From JAFLCM01 sp046154665 (GTDB lineage: Bacteria > Planctomycetota > Phycisphaerae > Phycisphaerales > UBA1924), in the NCBI GenBank assembly GCA_046154665.1, contig JBJXFG010000018.1, positions 1 through 64,000 on the forward strand: a DNA stretch of 64,000 nucleotides, written 5' to 3'. Positions 1 through 8,056 of the stretch are shown here, piece by piece. A program made the position numbers and the translations under genes. Below the pieces are notes generated by a model. It saw only the letters and a program-made list of their open reading frames with translations, was not told the origin of the DNA and searched no databases. Numbering within the stretch: the first letter of the stretch is position 1; every line of letters begins with the position of its first letter.

Positions 1-39
1 CTTCGGGTTCGTGATCGACGCCCGTCAACGAACCCGAAG
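1..39. repeat. Perfect inverted repeat at left edge
   Basis: Arms CTTCGGGTTCGT (1-12) and ACGAACCCGAAG (28-39) are perfectly complementary around a 15-nt loop. The right arm runs into a GCAAGCGAGG motif (41-50). I recall similar AACCCGAAGCGCAAGCGAGG stretches between planctomycete genes but cannot verify this here. No convincing coding frame crosses 1-121. Confidence 0.6.
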
Positions 40-121
40 CGCAAGCGAGGGCCGGCGCACGAAGACCGGACGCCCGGAAATCACGTGGTTTGAGTATGAG
101 TCTTGTACGCGGCTTACTCTC

Positions 122-289
122 TCAAACTGAGCGCACATCGACGGAGAGGCAGCCGTCGATCGCGTCATCGAGATTCCGCAGGAGTTCATCAAGCGACTCG
201 CCCTCGGTCGCACAGCCGGGGATCGCCGGCGCCTCGGTCCAGAAACCGCCCTCTTCGGCGTCGTGGATGATGACCTTGAGTTTCACGCT
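122..289 (-). CDS. Solitary HicB-like antitoxin family protein
   Basis: A 55-residue protein with the HicB fold pattern: a beta strand (KLKVIIHD), a glycine/aromatic turn (EEGGFWTEAPAIPGC), then a helix (EGESLDELLRNLDDAIDGCL). HicB proteins are partial RNase-H-like folds that neutralise HicA mRNA interferases, but many solitary copies have unknown roles. I start at the GTG at 289 because MKLKVI matches the usual HicB beginning; a GTG at 328 would add 13 residues. No DNA-binding tail follows the core. The gene lies just downstream of gmd on the same strand. The next 121 bases hold an inverted repeat rather than a hicA, so no partner is visible. Confidence 0.6.
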   Translation of the reverse strand, partial: SVKLKVIIHDAEEGGFWTEAPAIPGCATEGESLDELLRNLDDAIDGCLSVDVRSV

Positions 290-334
290 GAACGATGGGC
301 GAGCAGGAACCGGTGCCCCCTGAATCACCGTCGC

Positions 335-1438
335 TCACACCGACTGCCCCAGCCGCCCCGCGTCGCCCGTGGTCCCGTGCCCTGCGTCCCTCAGCGTCCG
401 CTCGCGCCGAGCAATCTCGAGATCCGCGTCGGCCATCATCCGCGCCAGCGCGTCGATATCCACCGTCGGCGACCACCCCAGCGCGCGCCGGGCCTTCGCC
501 GCGTCGCCCTGCAGCGTTCGCACTTCCGCCGGGCGGAAATACCTCGGGTCGACTTCGACGTGCTTCTTCCATTCCACGCCCACGTGGTCGAACACGCGCT
601 CCAGAAACTCGCGCACGCTGATCGAAACCCCCGTGGCGATCACATAGTCCTCGGGCTTGTCCTGCTGCAGCATCAGCCACATGGCCCGCACGTAGTCGCC
701 CGCGAATCCCCAGTCGCGCTTGGCGTCGAGGTTGCCCAGGTACAGCTTGTCTTGCAGCCCCAGCTTGATGCGGCCGGCGGCGCGGGTGATCTTGCGCGTC
801 ACAAATGTCTCGCCACGCCGGGGCGACTCGTGGTTGAACAGGATGCCGCAGCTCGCGTGCATCCCGTAGGCGACGCGGTAGTTGACCGTCATGTCGTGCG
901 CGAACACTTTCGCCGCCGCGTAGGGCGAGCGCGGACGGAACGGCGTCGTCTCGCGCTGCGGCGTCTCGGCCACCTCGCCGTACTGCTCCGAGCTGCTGGC
1001 CTGGTAGTAGCGCACCCGGTCGCCGGTGGCTCGGCCGGACTCGCGCTCATAGGTGCGCACCGCCTCGAGCACCTTGAGCGCCCCCATCGCCACCGTCTCG
1101 GCGGTGTAGATCGGCATGTCAAAGCTCACGCGCACATGGCTCTGGGCGGCGAGGTTGTAGACCTCGTCGGGCTCGACGCGCTGGATGATCGCCGACAGCG
1201 ACGCGGCCTCGGTGATGTCGCCGTAGTGCAGGATGAGCCGCCGGTCGGACTCGTGCGGGTCCTGGTACATGTGCTCGAGCCGCCCGGTGTTGAACGACGA
1301 GGAGCGCCGGATGATGCCGTGGACCTCGTAGCCCTTCGAGCGCAGGAACTCGGCGAGGTACGAACCGTCCTGGCCGGTGACGCCGGTGATGAGCGCGCGG
1401 CGGCGCCGGCCGGAAGGCGCGGGCTGCTTGTTCGTGAC
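335..1438 (-). CDS. gmd: GDP-mannose 4,6-dehydratase
   Basis: Converts GDP-mannose to GDP-4-keto-6-deoxy-mannose, the first step towards GDP-fucose, GDP-rhamnose and related surface sugars. It is a 367-residue extended SDR enzyme: the NAD(P)-binding motif GVTGQDGSYL lies near residues 19-28, RRSSSFNTGRLEH is the typical Gmd segment after strand 2, SSSEQYGE corresponds to the active-site loop, and Y173xxxK177 (YAAAK) is the catalytic pair. The frame is open back to 1564, but that extension reads through a low-complexity repeat (1481-1516), so I chose the GTG at 1438 just before the Rossmann strand. Length is normal for the family. It is divergent from the UDP-sugar decarboxylase gene at 1888. 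Confidence 0.93.
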   Translation of the reverse strand, partial: VTNKQPAPSGRRRRALITGVTGQDGSYLAEFLRSKGYEVHGIIRRSSSFNTGRLEHMYQDPHESDRRLILHYGDITEAASLSAIIQRVEPDEVYNLAAQSHVRVSFDMPIYTAETVAMGALKVLEAVRTYERESGRATGDRVRYYQASSSEQYGEVAETPQRETTPFRPRSPYAAAKVFAHDMTVNYRVAYGMHASCGILFNHESPRRGETFVTRKITRAAGRIKLGLQDKLYLGNLDAKRDWGFAGDYVRAMWLMLQQDKPEDYVIATGVSISVREFLERVFDHVGVEWKKHVEVDPRYFRPAEVRTLQGDAAKARRALGWSPTVDIDALARMMADADLEIARRERTLRDAGHGTTGDAGRLGQSV

Positions 1439-1480
1439 AGGAACCGGGGGATGGTCGATGCGGTGGGGCACGGGTGAGGA

Positions 1481-1516
1481 CAGCAGCAAATCAGCAAAGC
1501 AGCAAAGCAGCAAATC
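1481..1516. repeat. Period-8 AGCAAAGC tract
   Basis: Imperfect tandem octamer (AGCAAAGC / AGCAAATC) in the leader region of gmd. Copies of the same tract occur at 35514-35550 (opposite strand) upstream of mutS and at 38026-38062 inside mutS. Confidence 0.75.
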
Positions 1517-1887
1517 GGATCGATCGCCACGCGATCGACACGATTGCCCGCTCGCATTCGGCACGCTGTTCGGGGCTTGTCAAGGTCGGGCGCAAAGGGT
1601 CGGTGAAGTTGACCTGAGACATGGGCTTGGAATGGTCGATGATCGTGACCGGCGGCGGTGTGCCGCTACACTATCGGCCCTCTTTTCTCGGGTATCCACC
1701 CTCCCGACGCCTTTTCCGGCTCGGAACAGGGGACAAAGCCCGCGGCGTCAAGGGTTTACGGCGCAGAGGTTCGTGGTGCAACGCGCTTCCCTCTCCACAA
1801 AGTGGACGGGCGGGCGGTCAGACCCAACACCGTCCGCAGCCCCGTACCCACGGCCCCCGAGTCTCGGTCCACACACGGAGTTCAGCC

Positions 1888-2865
1888 TTGTCCGTCACCA
1901 AGCGAATCCTCATCACCGGCGGGGCCGGGTTCCTCGGCTCGCACCTCTGCGAGCGCCTCGTCGCCGACGGGCACGATGTCATCTGCCTCGACAACCTCTT
2001 CACCAGCCAGAAGAGCAACGTCGAGCACCTGCTCGGGAAGAAGAACTTCGAGTTCATCCGGCACGACGTCACCGAGCCGATTTCGCTCGAGGTCGATGAG
2101 ATCTACAACTTCGCCTGCCCCGCCGCCCCGGGCCATTACCAGTACAACCCCATCAAGACCATGAAGACCTCGGTCATGGGCGCGATCAATATGCTGGGCA
2201 TGGCCAAGCGATGCCGCGCGAAGATCCTCCAGGCCTCGACCAGCGAGGTCTACGGCGACCCCGAGGTCCACCCGCAGCCCGAAAGCTACCGCGGCAGCGT
2301 CAACACCCTGGGCCCCCGCGCCTGCTACGACGAAGGCAAGCGCGCCGCCGAGACCCTGTTCATGGACTACCACCGCATGAACCGGGTGAACATCCGGATC
2401 GTGCGCATCTTCAACACCTACGGCCCGCGGATGCACCCCTACGACGGCCGCGTCGTCTCGAACTTCATCCGCCAGGCGCTGGCGGGCGAGGCCATCACGC
2501 TCTACGGCGACGGCTCCCAGACCCGCTCGTTCTGCTACCGCGACGACCTGTGCGAGGCCATCATCCGCATGATGAACGCCCCGGACTCGTTCATCGGCCC
2601 GGTCAACATCGGCAACCCCGGAGAGTTCACGATCAAGCAGCTCGCCGAGCTGGTCGTCGAACTGACCGGCAGCAAGAGCCAGCTCGTCTTCAAGCCGCTC
2701 CCCGCCGACGACCCGCTGCAGCGCCAGCCCGACATCACCCTGGCCCGCAAGCACCTGAACAACTGGGAACCCAAGGTGCCGCTGCGGGAAGGTCTGAAGA
2801 AGACCATCGAGTGGTTCCGCTCGATCGACATGTCGACCTATAGAGCACCCACGCCGAACTACTGA
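1888..2865 (+). CDS. uxs: UDP-glucuronate decarboxylase (UDP-xylose synthase) family SDR
   Basis: Extended SDR enzyme of 325 residues that would decarboxylate UDP-glucuronate to UDP-xylose for cell-surface polysaccharide. GGAGFLGSH (residues 11-19) binds NAD, TSE (118-120) and Y147xxxK151 form the active site, and the YDEGKR context plus NPGEFTI and PITLARKHL-like segments (DITLARKHLNNWEPKV) are typical of bacterial UXS proteins. The start is the TTG at 1888, with GGAG at 1877-1880; the longer open frame upstream has no domain support. Its substrate would come from UDP-glucose dehydrogenase (ugd, 4778-6121) nearby, so the two probably act in sequence. A short hairpin with a T-rich tail follows. 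Confidence 0.9.
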   Translation: MSVTKRILITGGAGFLGSHLCERLVADGHDVICLDNLFTSQKSNVEHLLGKKNFEFIRHDVTEPISLEVDEIYNFACPAAPGHYQYNPIKTMKTSVMGAINMLGMAKRCRAKILQASTSEVYGDPEVHPQPESYRGSVNTLGPRACYDEGKRAAETLFMDYHRMNRVNIRIVRIFNTYGPRMHPYDGRVVSNFIRQALAGEAITLYGDGSQTRSFCYRDDLCEAIIRMMNAPDSFIGPVNIGNPGEFTIKQLAELVVELTGSKSQLVFKPLPADDPLQRQPDITLARKHLNNWEPKVPLREGLKKTIEWFRSIDMSTYRAPTPNY

Positions 2866-2945
2866 TGAACTCTTACTCTTCGCGCGGGTAGCGCTTGCGT
2901 TGAGGCCGGGGAGCAGAGCCGATTCCTTGTTTTCTCAAACGGTCC

Positions 2946-2969
2946 GCCCTCAAGCCGAGGGCTTTCTTC
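2946..2969 (+). terminator. Weak Rho-independent terminator
   Basis: GCCCTC (2946-2951), loop AAGCC, GAGGGC (2957-2962), then TTTCTTC. The 6-bp stem and broken T run make it a weak terminator, 80 bases after the UXS gene. Confidence 0.45.
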
Positions 2970-3079
2970 GATAGACGACGCGCCATCCCGCACGCCGCAT
3001 TGATATCGATTTTGCGTTATCTTCACAGAACCGATGGCAGCAGCCACAACGGAGCGAAATCGGTCGTGGAGGCTCTCGC

Positions 3080-3868
3080 GTGGTCGATGTGCTCGTAGGG
3101 ATCATGGTTTGGGTCAAACGACTGTTTCAGAGACCGGTCCGTCCCGGCTCGACGATCATGCTCGAACGGGCTCGAAAGGGTGAGGAGCGGTTCGGAACAT
3201 ACGGGTGCATGGTCTGGCACGCGGGAAAGAAGTACCTTCTTTCTTGCGCGCATGTGTTTGAGCGCGGCAAGACGGGTGATGGCGCGATCTGCTTCGACAT
3301 CCGATCCGGGGTGTCCGAACGCACCGTGGGCCGACTCGCAAGAGTCGTTCGTTCGGAAGACTTCGCACTGGTCGAGTCGCACTGGTCGGCGCGCGTACTA
3401 CCCACGTTTCCTCCGAGCGTGGGCCGGGTTGACCCGACGCCTTTTCCGATCGAGTCCCTTTCATTCGTGCCAAGCAATACTCTGAACGGACGCGCGCTCG
3501 TCCAGTCATTGGGCGCGGTCTCGACCCACGCCAAAGGATTTGCCGCGTCCGGTGTCTTTCTGACCATGACCTATACGAGAACCGCGGCGAAGAAGAGAAA
3601 GAGCGCCGAAGATTCTCAATCGGATTACACGCTCAGTCCGCCTTTCATCGAGGTAAAGCCTGACCTGCAGAACACCCCGGACTTCTGCAAGAAAGGCGAT
3701 TCTGGAGCGCTGCTCTTGACGGCCCCCAAACAGGGGCTGCCCCAGCCGCTCGGTCTTTTGGTGGGCATCCGCAAGGACGGGCTGGGCGACTTTGGTTTGG
3801 CGGTCCCCATCCAACGCGTGCTGGACGAGATCGGCAAGTCCGCTCGCATCTATGTGGGAGGCCGATAA
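3080..3868 (+). CDS. Trypsin-fold serine protease-like protein
   Basis: A 262-residue protein with the three landmarks of a chymotrypsin-like triad in order: H58 in YLLSCAHVF, D94 in SEDFALVE, and S208 in KKGDSGALL. The GDSG box and the hydrophobic strand before the His are typical of S1-family peptidases. No clear signal peptide is present, so it may be cytoplasmic or exported otherwise. Residues ~165-185 are Lys/Arg/Ser rich and look like an exposed loop. Start is the GTG at 3080, supported by GGAGG at 3068-3072. It is followed 205 bases later by a small tail-anchored protein (4074-4439) whose sequence resembles the accessory domain often fused to such proteases. Substrate unknown. Confidence 0.7.
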   Translation: MVDVLVGIMVWVKRLFQRPVRPGSTIMLERARKGEERFGTYGCMVWHAGKKYLLSCAHVFERGKTGDGAICFDIRSGVSERTVGRLARVVRSEDFALVESHWSARVLPTFPPSVGRVDPTPFPIESLSFVPSNTLNGRALVQSLGAVSTHAKGFAASGVFLTMTYTRTAAKKRKSAEDSQSDYTLSPPFIEVKPDLQNTPDFCKKGDSGALLLTAPKQGLPQPLGLLVGIRKDGLGDFGLAVPIQRVLDEIGKSARIYVGGR

Positions 3869-4073
3869 CCGCCAAGAGTTCCCAGTTCTTGCGGTCATTT
3901 TTGGTATCTGCTCGGGAATGCCGGGTTCACCTTCTCGATGGAGGCTTCTTGAGCGATATTTTAAGCGTGGGCGAGCATCCGCGCAGCCCGGTATGCTTTG
4001 TATCCCGTCGCAGCCGCCGTAGGTGTCGGCGGCACGCGGTGAAATAGTTCATCACTCCGACCGAGTCCGCTTC

Positions 4074-4439
4074 ATGCCACAGTCGATCTCATTCAAGGAC
4101 GCCGCAGAGATCATCCAGCGCCACGGACGAGAGTTCGGCGCGAGAGGCGTGGTCGGAGTGGGGATCGCTGACCGCAACGACCGGCTCCGATTCATCGTCG
4201 CCGTGGAAGACACCAAGACGCAGGAGCGCCTGGCCCGTCAATACGCCAACCGGAAAGTCGACGACTTTCCCGTTCATGTCGAAGTCGGCCGGGTCGAGTC
4301 CATCGGCGGGCTTGCGGTTCCGAGCGGCGTCGCGCGTCCTCGAGTCAATCTCTTGCAGGAAATCGTGGATCGGCCGGGTATCCCGCTGCTCGTGGGCATC
4401 GCCGCGATCGCCGTGTTGATCCTGGTCGCAGCTCGCTAA
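4074..4439 (+). CDS. Small tail-anchored protein next to protease
   Basis: A 121-residue protein of unknown function. Residues ~1-95 are soluble, with a strand pattern (RGVVGVGIADRNDRLRFIVAVED ... DDFPVHVEVGRVESI) resembling the small beta domain that accompanies many prokaryotic trypsin-like proteins. The last ~20 residues (GIPLLVGIAAIAVLILVAAR) form one hydrophobic helix ending in Arg, giving a C-terminal membrane anchor. I chose the ATG at 4074; a GTG at 4023 would add 17 residues. Its position directly after the protease gene suggests that the two proteins work together, the small one perhaps tethering the enzyme to the membrane. This is inference from context only. Confidence 0.55.
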   Translation: MPQSISFKDAAEIIQRHGREFGARGVVGVGIADRNDRLRFIVAVEDTKTQERLARQYANRKVDDFPVHVEVGRVESIGGLAVPSGVARPRVNLLQEIVDRPGIPLLVGIAAIAVLILVAAR

Positions 4440-4777
4440 CCCAACCTGGCTGCGAGATCGATTCGCGCCGATCCCAAGTGTCGGCTGCCTGAACACGTCC
4501 GAGCTCCAAGAAGGTGCGGGCCTTTCAGCCCGCGCTCTCGGCTTTGCGTCGCTCAAGCCGAAGCGAGTATTGCGCAATCACGGGGCCTCCCGTCTCTCCG
4601 GGGCTATCATCTCCCCCCCTCCTTTTGCAGTTGCTCTTAGCGGTCTGCGGCACTCGATCGAGCCCAACCCGCTTCGAGAATCCGCCGATAAAGCACCGCC
4701 GATGTTTGTGGCAAGAACGCCAGCGAACCAGGCTTTTCTCGCTCCCCACTCCCGATTCCCCACTCCCGAGGTTTCTC
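4440..4777. other. Intergenic region before ugd: hairpin and C-rich tract
   Basis: No gene seen. It contains the palindrome GCGGGC (4516-4521) CTTTCA GCCCGC (4528-4533), which resembles the hairpins of the GAA-loop family on the other strand, and a C-rich 7-bp-period tract (4738-4771, CCCACTCC/CCCGATT units) ending 6 bases before the ugd ATG. Confidence 0.6.
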
Positions 4778-6121
4778 ATGCGTCTCACCATGGTCGGCAC
4801 CGGATACGTCGGTCTCGTCACCGGCGTCTGCTTCAGCAACACCGGCAACGATGTCGTCTGCCTCGACGTCGATCAACGCAAAATCGACACCCTCAAGTCA
4901 GGCGGCTGCCCCATCTACGAGCCCGGCCTCACCGAACTCATGGAGAAGAACGTCAAGGCCGGACGCCTCGCGTTCACCACCGACCCCGAGAAGGCCTACC
5001 GCGACGCCCAGATGATCTTCATCTGCGTCGGCACCCCCACCGGCGACAACGGCGACACCGACATGAAGTACGTCTGGTCCGCCGCAGACGACATCGCCAG
5101 GGTCATCAAGGCCCTCGGGCCCAACCAGGAACCCAAGGTCGTTGTCGTCAAGTCGACCGTCCCCGTCGGCACCTCGCTCGAAGTCCAGCGCCGCATCAAG
5201 GCCATCGTCGGCGATATCCCCTTCGGCATCGCCAACAACCCCGAGTTCCTCAAAGAGGGCGCCGCCATCAACGACTTCAACAAGCCCGACCGAGTGGTCT
5301 GCGGCGTGGGCGACGAGCGCACCGGCGCCGTCATGCGCGAGCTCTACGACCCGTTCGTCCGCCAGGGCCACCCCATCTACATCATGGACATCCTGTCCAG
5401 CGAGATGGTGAAATACGCCAGCAACAACTTCCTGGCCACCAAGATCAGCTTCATCAACGAGATGGCCAACCTGTGCGAGGCCTACGGCGCGAACATCACC
5501 GCCGTGCGCGAGGGCATGTGCGCCGACAAACGCATCGGCAACCAGTTCCTCTACCCCGGCCTGGGCTACGGCGGGTCGTGCTTCCCCAAGGACACGCTGG
5601 CCTGCATCAGCATGGGCCGCAAATCCGGCGTCGCCACGCAGCTTTCGCAGGCCGTCCACGACGTGAACCAGCGCCAGCGCGAACTGTTCTTCAACAAGAT
5701 CACCAAGCACTTCGCCAGTTCGGGCGGGCTGAGAGGCAAGACTCTCGCCTTCTGGGGCCTGGCCTTCAAGCCGCAGACCGACGACATCCGCGAAGCCCCC
5801 GCGCTGACAATCATGGAAATGGCCCGAGAGGCCGGCGCGACCTGCCGCGGCTTTGACCCGGTGGCCGCGGAGAACGTGAAGCGCGAGAACCCCGGCAAAT
5901 ACGAGATCGTCCCGAGCCTCTACGAAACGCTGAAGGGTGCCGACGCCCTGGTGATCTCGACCGACTGGGACGAGTTCAAGACCCCCGACTTCACCAAGAT
6001 GAAGAGCGTGATGAAGTCGCCGGTGATTTTCGACGGGCGGAATCTGTACCGCAAGGACCAGATCGAGCGGGCGGGGTTCGCGTACTACTCCGTGGGGCGT
6101 GCGCCGGTGCTGGCGGGGTGA
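4778..6121 (+). CDS. ugd: UDP-glucose 6-dehydrogenase
   Basis: Oxidises UDP-glucose to UDP-glucuronate with two NAD+, feeding UDP-glucuronate and UDP-xylose synthesis. The 447-residue protein has the N-terminal NAD motif GTGYVG (residues 7-12), the NPEFLKEG substrate segment (154-161), the central dimer helix (SSEMVKYASNNFLATKISFINE) and the catalytic cysteine C268 in GYGGSCFPKD. The C-terminal UDP-binding domain (LAFWGLAFKPQTDDIREAP) is complete. The ATG at 4778 begins directly at the Rossmann strand (MRLTMVGTGYVG), so the upstream open frame, which crosses a C-rich repeat, is not coding. No Shine-Dalgarno is obvious. Function pairs with the decarboxylase gene at 1888-2865. Confidence 0.95.
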   Translation: MRLTMVGTGYVGLVTGVCFSNTGNDVVCLDVDQRKIDTLKSGGCPIYEPGLTELMEKNVKAGRLAFTTDPEKAYRDAQMIFICVGTPTGDNGDTDMKYVWSAADDIARVIKALGPNQEPKVVVVKSTVPVGTSLEVQRRIKAIVGDIPFGIANNPEFLKEGAAINDFNKPDRVVCGVGDERTGAVMRELYDPFVRQGHPIYIMDILSSEMVKYASNNFLATKISFINEMANLCEAYGANITAVREGMCADKRIGNQFLYPGLGYGGSCFPKDTLACISMGRKSGVATQLSQAVHDVNQRQRELFFNKITKHFASSGGLRGKTLAFWGLAFKPQTDDIREAPALTIMEMAREAGATCRGFDPVAAENVKRENPGKYEIVPSLYETLKGADALVISTDWDEFKTPDFTKMKSVMKSPVIFDGRNLYRKDQIERAGFAYYSVGRAPVLAG

Positions 6122-6167
6122 GGATCGGGCTGCTCTGAGCGATCGTCAGCAGATTTCTGCGCGCCCC

Positions 6168-7007
6168 ATGGACCGCATCTGTGATATCGTTGGTCCAGTG
6201 CCGCGTCCCTGTTGGATATGTGGAGAGCCCTCAGATAGCCGCGAACACAAGATAAAGCGGTCGGATATTGTGCGCGAGTTCGGCACCGGCGCCTTTACGG
6301 AAGACGGGGGGCTGGTGCATTGCATCGACGGATACCAACCCCGCGTACTTCAAGGGCCGAATTCAGATTTTTTGAAGTACGTCCCCGTCATTTGTCGCCG
6401 CTGTAACTCCAACCGATCCCAGCCGTGGGACAAGGCCTACACCGACTTCCTCACCTGGGTATTTGAGAATCGCGATCTGGTCTTTGCACGCCGGTGCGTC
6501 AATTTGTTTGAGGTCTTCGGAGAGCGTGATGCTATTCACGCAGCCACCAACCTCTACAAGTACTTCGTGAAGGCATTTGGGTGCCGGCTCGCAAGCGCAG
6601 GCCACCCCGTCCCAGAGCATCTCGTCGCCTTGCTTTCCCATCGCCGCTTTCGCACCAAGCTGCGGCTGACGTTCGCGATTTACAAGGCCGTGTTCGCGCT
6701 CGGCTCAGAATTCCGACAACGCGCTTGTCTGAGTCCCCTCGACATTTCAGACGACTGGGGCATGGAACACTTCGAACAGTGTTTCTTTCGGCTGAACATC
6801 GGCTGGCTGATTATTGGATGGAACTACGACATCGAGGCCGCGCGAGAAGACGGTGCCCCTTGGTCTTGTGATGCGCCCATCATCTCTATTGGCGAGATTG
6901 AAGGCCCAACTCTGGATAAACTGATTGCCGGGGCTCGGCGCAGCGATGCACCAGCACTCCCTGATCTCGAAGCAATGCGCAACGCGGGTGGAATCAGGAT
7001 CGGGTAG
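6168..7007 (+). CDS. HNH-like zinc-binding protein of unknown function
   Basis: A 279-residue protein. Its N-terminus has two zinc-knuckle pairs, C15-x2-C18 (CWIC) and C76-x2-C79 (CRRC), with REHKIKRSD (H27) between them and N80/N82 after the second pair. This order is that of HNH-type treble-clef nucleases, although the catalytic His-Asn-His series is not complete enough to assert cleavage. The remaining ~190 residues are a helical domain rich in Phe and Arg that I do not recognise. I start at the ATG at 6168; an upstream start at 6099 would overlap ugd. Codon use is less GC-biased than in the neighbours, which suggests later acquisition. It may be a stand-alone defence or repair nuclease. 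Confidence 0.5.
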   Translation: MDRICDIVGPVPRPCWICGEPSDSREHKIKRSDIVREFGTGAFTEDGGLVHCIDGYQPRVLQGPNSDFLKYVPVICRRCNSNRSQPWDKAYTDFLTWVFENRDLVFARRCVNLFEVFGERDAIHAATNLYKYFVKAFGCRLASAGHPVPEHLVALLSHRRFRTKLRLTFAIYKAVFALGSEFRQRACLSPLDISDDWGMEHFEQCFFRLNIGWLIIGWNYDIEAAREDGAPWSCDAPIISIGEIEGPTLDKLIAGARRSDAPALPDLEAMRNAGGIRIG

Positions 7008-7049
7008 ATAAGTGACCCGTCTCGAAATCGACTTCGCTATGACCTCGGG

Positions 7050-7517
7050 TTACATGCCCACCGCCCGCGGGTCCTTCCCCTGCTCGATCGCCACGATCTT
7101 GGCAAGTCGCCGCTCGTGCCGTCCCCCCGCGAACGGCGTCTTGAGCCACTGATCGATCACCTGCTCCATCAGGCGTAAGCCGAGCAGGTCCGCCGACAGG
7201 CAGATCACGTTCGCATCGTTGCTGCTGCGGCTGATCTCGGCGGTAATCTCGTCGTGGACGTTCGCCGCGCTGATGCCGGGGATCTTGTTGACGGCCATGC
7301 ACATGCCGACGCCGGTGCCGCAGATCAGGACCGCCGTCTCGGCTTGGTGCTTGGCGACCATCTGACCCACGGCGTAGGCGGGCTCGGGGTAGTCGCAGGC
7401 TTCGCCGCTCATGGGCATCTGGGTGGCGACGATCTCGTGCCCCTGCTTCCTCAGGCGCTCAGCGATCTTCCCGGCGGCTTCGGCCCCGCGGTGGTCGGCT
7501 CCGATGGCGATCTTCAT
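7050..7517 (-). CDS. rpiB: Ribose 5-phosphate isomerase B
   Basis: Interconverts ribose 5-phosphate and ribulose 5-phosphate in the pentose phosphate pathway. The 155-residue protein has the RpiB/LacAB fold: the N-terminal strand MKIAIGADHRG with D8 and H9, the anion-hole loop CGTGVGM with catalytic Cys C66, NKIPGISAANVHDE, and SNDANVICL before the terminal helices. The start is the ATG at 7517, directly at the first strand; the longer open frame upstream crosses a GCGGAG-periodic repeat. It is convergent with the HNH-like gene, with only 42 bases between stop codons. Confidence 0.93.
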   Translation of the reverse strand: MKIAIGADHRGAEAAGKIAERLRKQGHEIVATQMPMSGEACDYPEPAYAVGQMVAKHQAETAVLICGTGVGMCMAVNKIPGISAANVHDEITAEISRSSNDANVICLSADLLGLRLMEQVIDQWLKTPFAGGRHERRLAKIVAIEQGKDPRAVGM

Positions 7518-8056
7518 CGATGACGTGTCCTTGTGGCTGCCCGCGGCTCGCGGGTTCGGGGTGGGAGTTTCAACGCGGAGATCGCCGAGGGCTCCGAGGA
7601 ACGCAAAGAAAGAGAGACTCGAAGAGCGAGATGGTCGCACGGCGGCGGTTGTGCGAGCCGGTCTTTGCTGGCCGAGCCTCGGCCTTCCGTCGCTTCGCGC
7701 GGATTGTAGGTGTCGTGTCCCGCGGGCCGGATGGATTCACCCAGAGCTGTCGGACGAAGGAGAAAGCCCTGTCTGCATCGCGCGTTGCCGCGGACGGCCA
7801 CTCGACGCACCGAGTCCGACCGGGCGAACGCCCCTCAAAACGGTCGGATCGCGCAAGGGGCGAGAATCTCGGCGTTTGCTGCCAATAGCGGGACACCTGC
7901 GGCGTGACTCGCCCGGAAATGGGGCCGAAAAGGTGTCGAGGATCGGCGTGGCCTGTCTTAGAGTAGTGGCCGAAGCGACGCGTCAGCGCTCGCACCTTCG
8001 CCGAACTCCGAACCCCGTCACGCGAACGTCCGCACCACCCCCCTCGATCACACCCT
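7518..8056. other. 539-bp intergenic region
   Basis: No gene supported. 7566-7632 is a GCGGAG-periodic repeat; the rest shows nothing I can name. It must carry the promoters of the divergent genes rpiB and the surface-protein gene at 8057. Confidence 0.5.
7566..7632 (+). repeat. GCGGAG-periodic repeat
   Basis: Begins TTCAACGCGGAGATCGCCGA and continues as imperfect 8-9 bp GAG-spaced units. Close relatives lie at 43964-44010 (minus strand) and 51529-51602 (two tandem copies). Confidence 0.7.

Noticed and set aside
1..121. Possible hicA next to the HicB-like gene
   Set aside because: The short minus-strand frame lacks the HicA RxGSHxxY pattern and is made of repeat sequence.
4514..4777. N-terminal extension of ugd
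   Set aside because: The open frame has no Ugd homology and crosses a hairpin and a C-rich tract; the ATG at 4778 starts exactly at the Rossmann strand.
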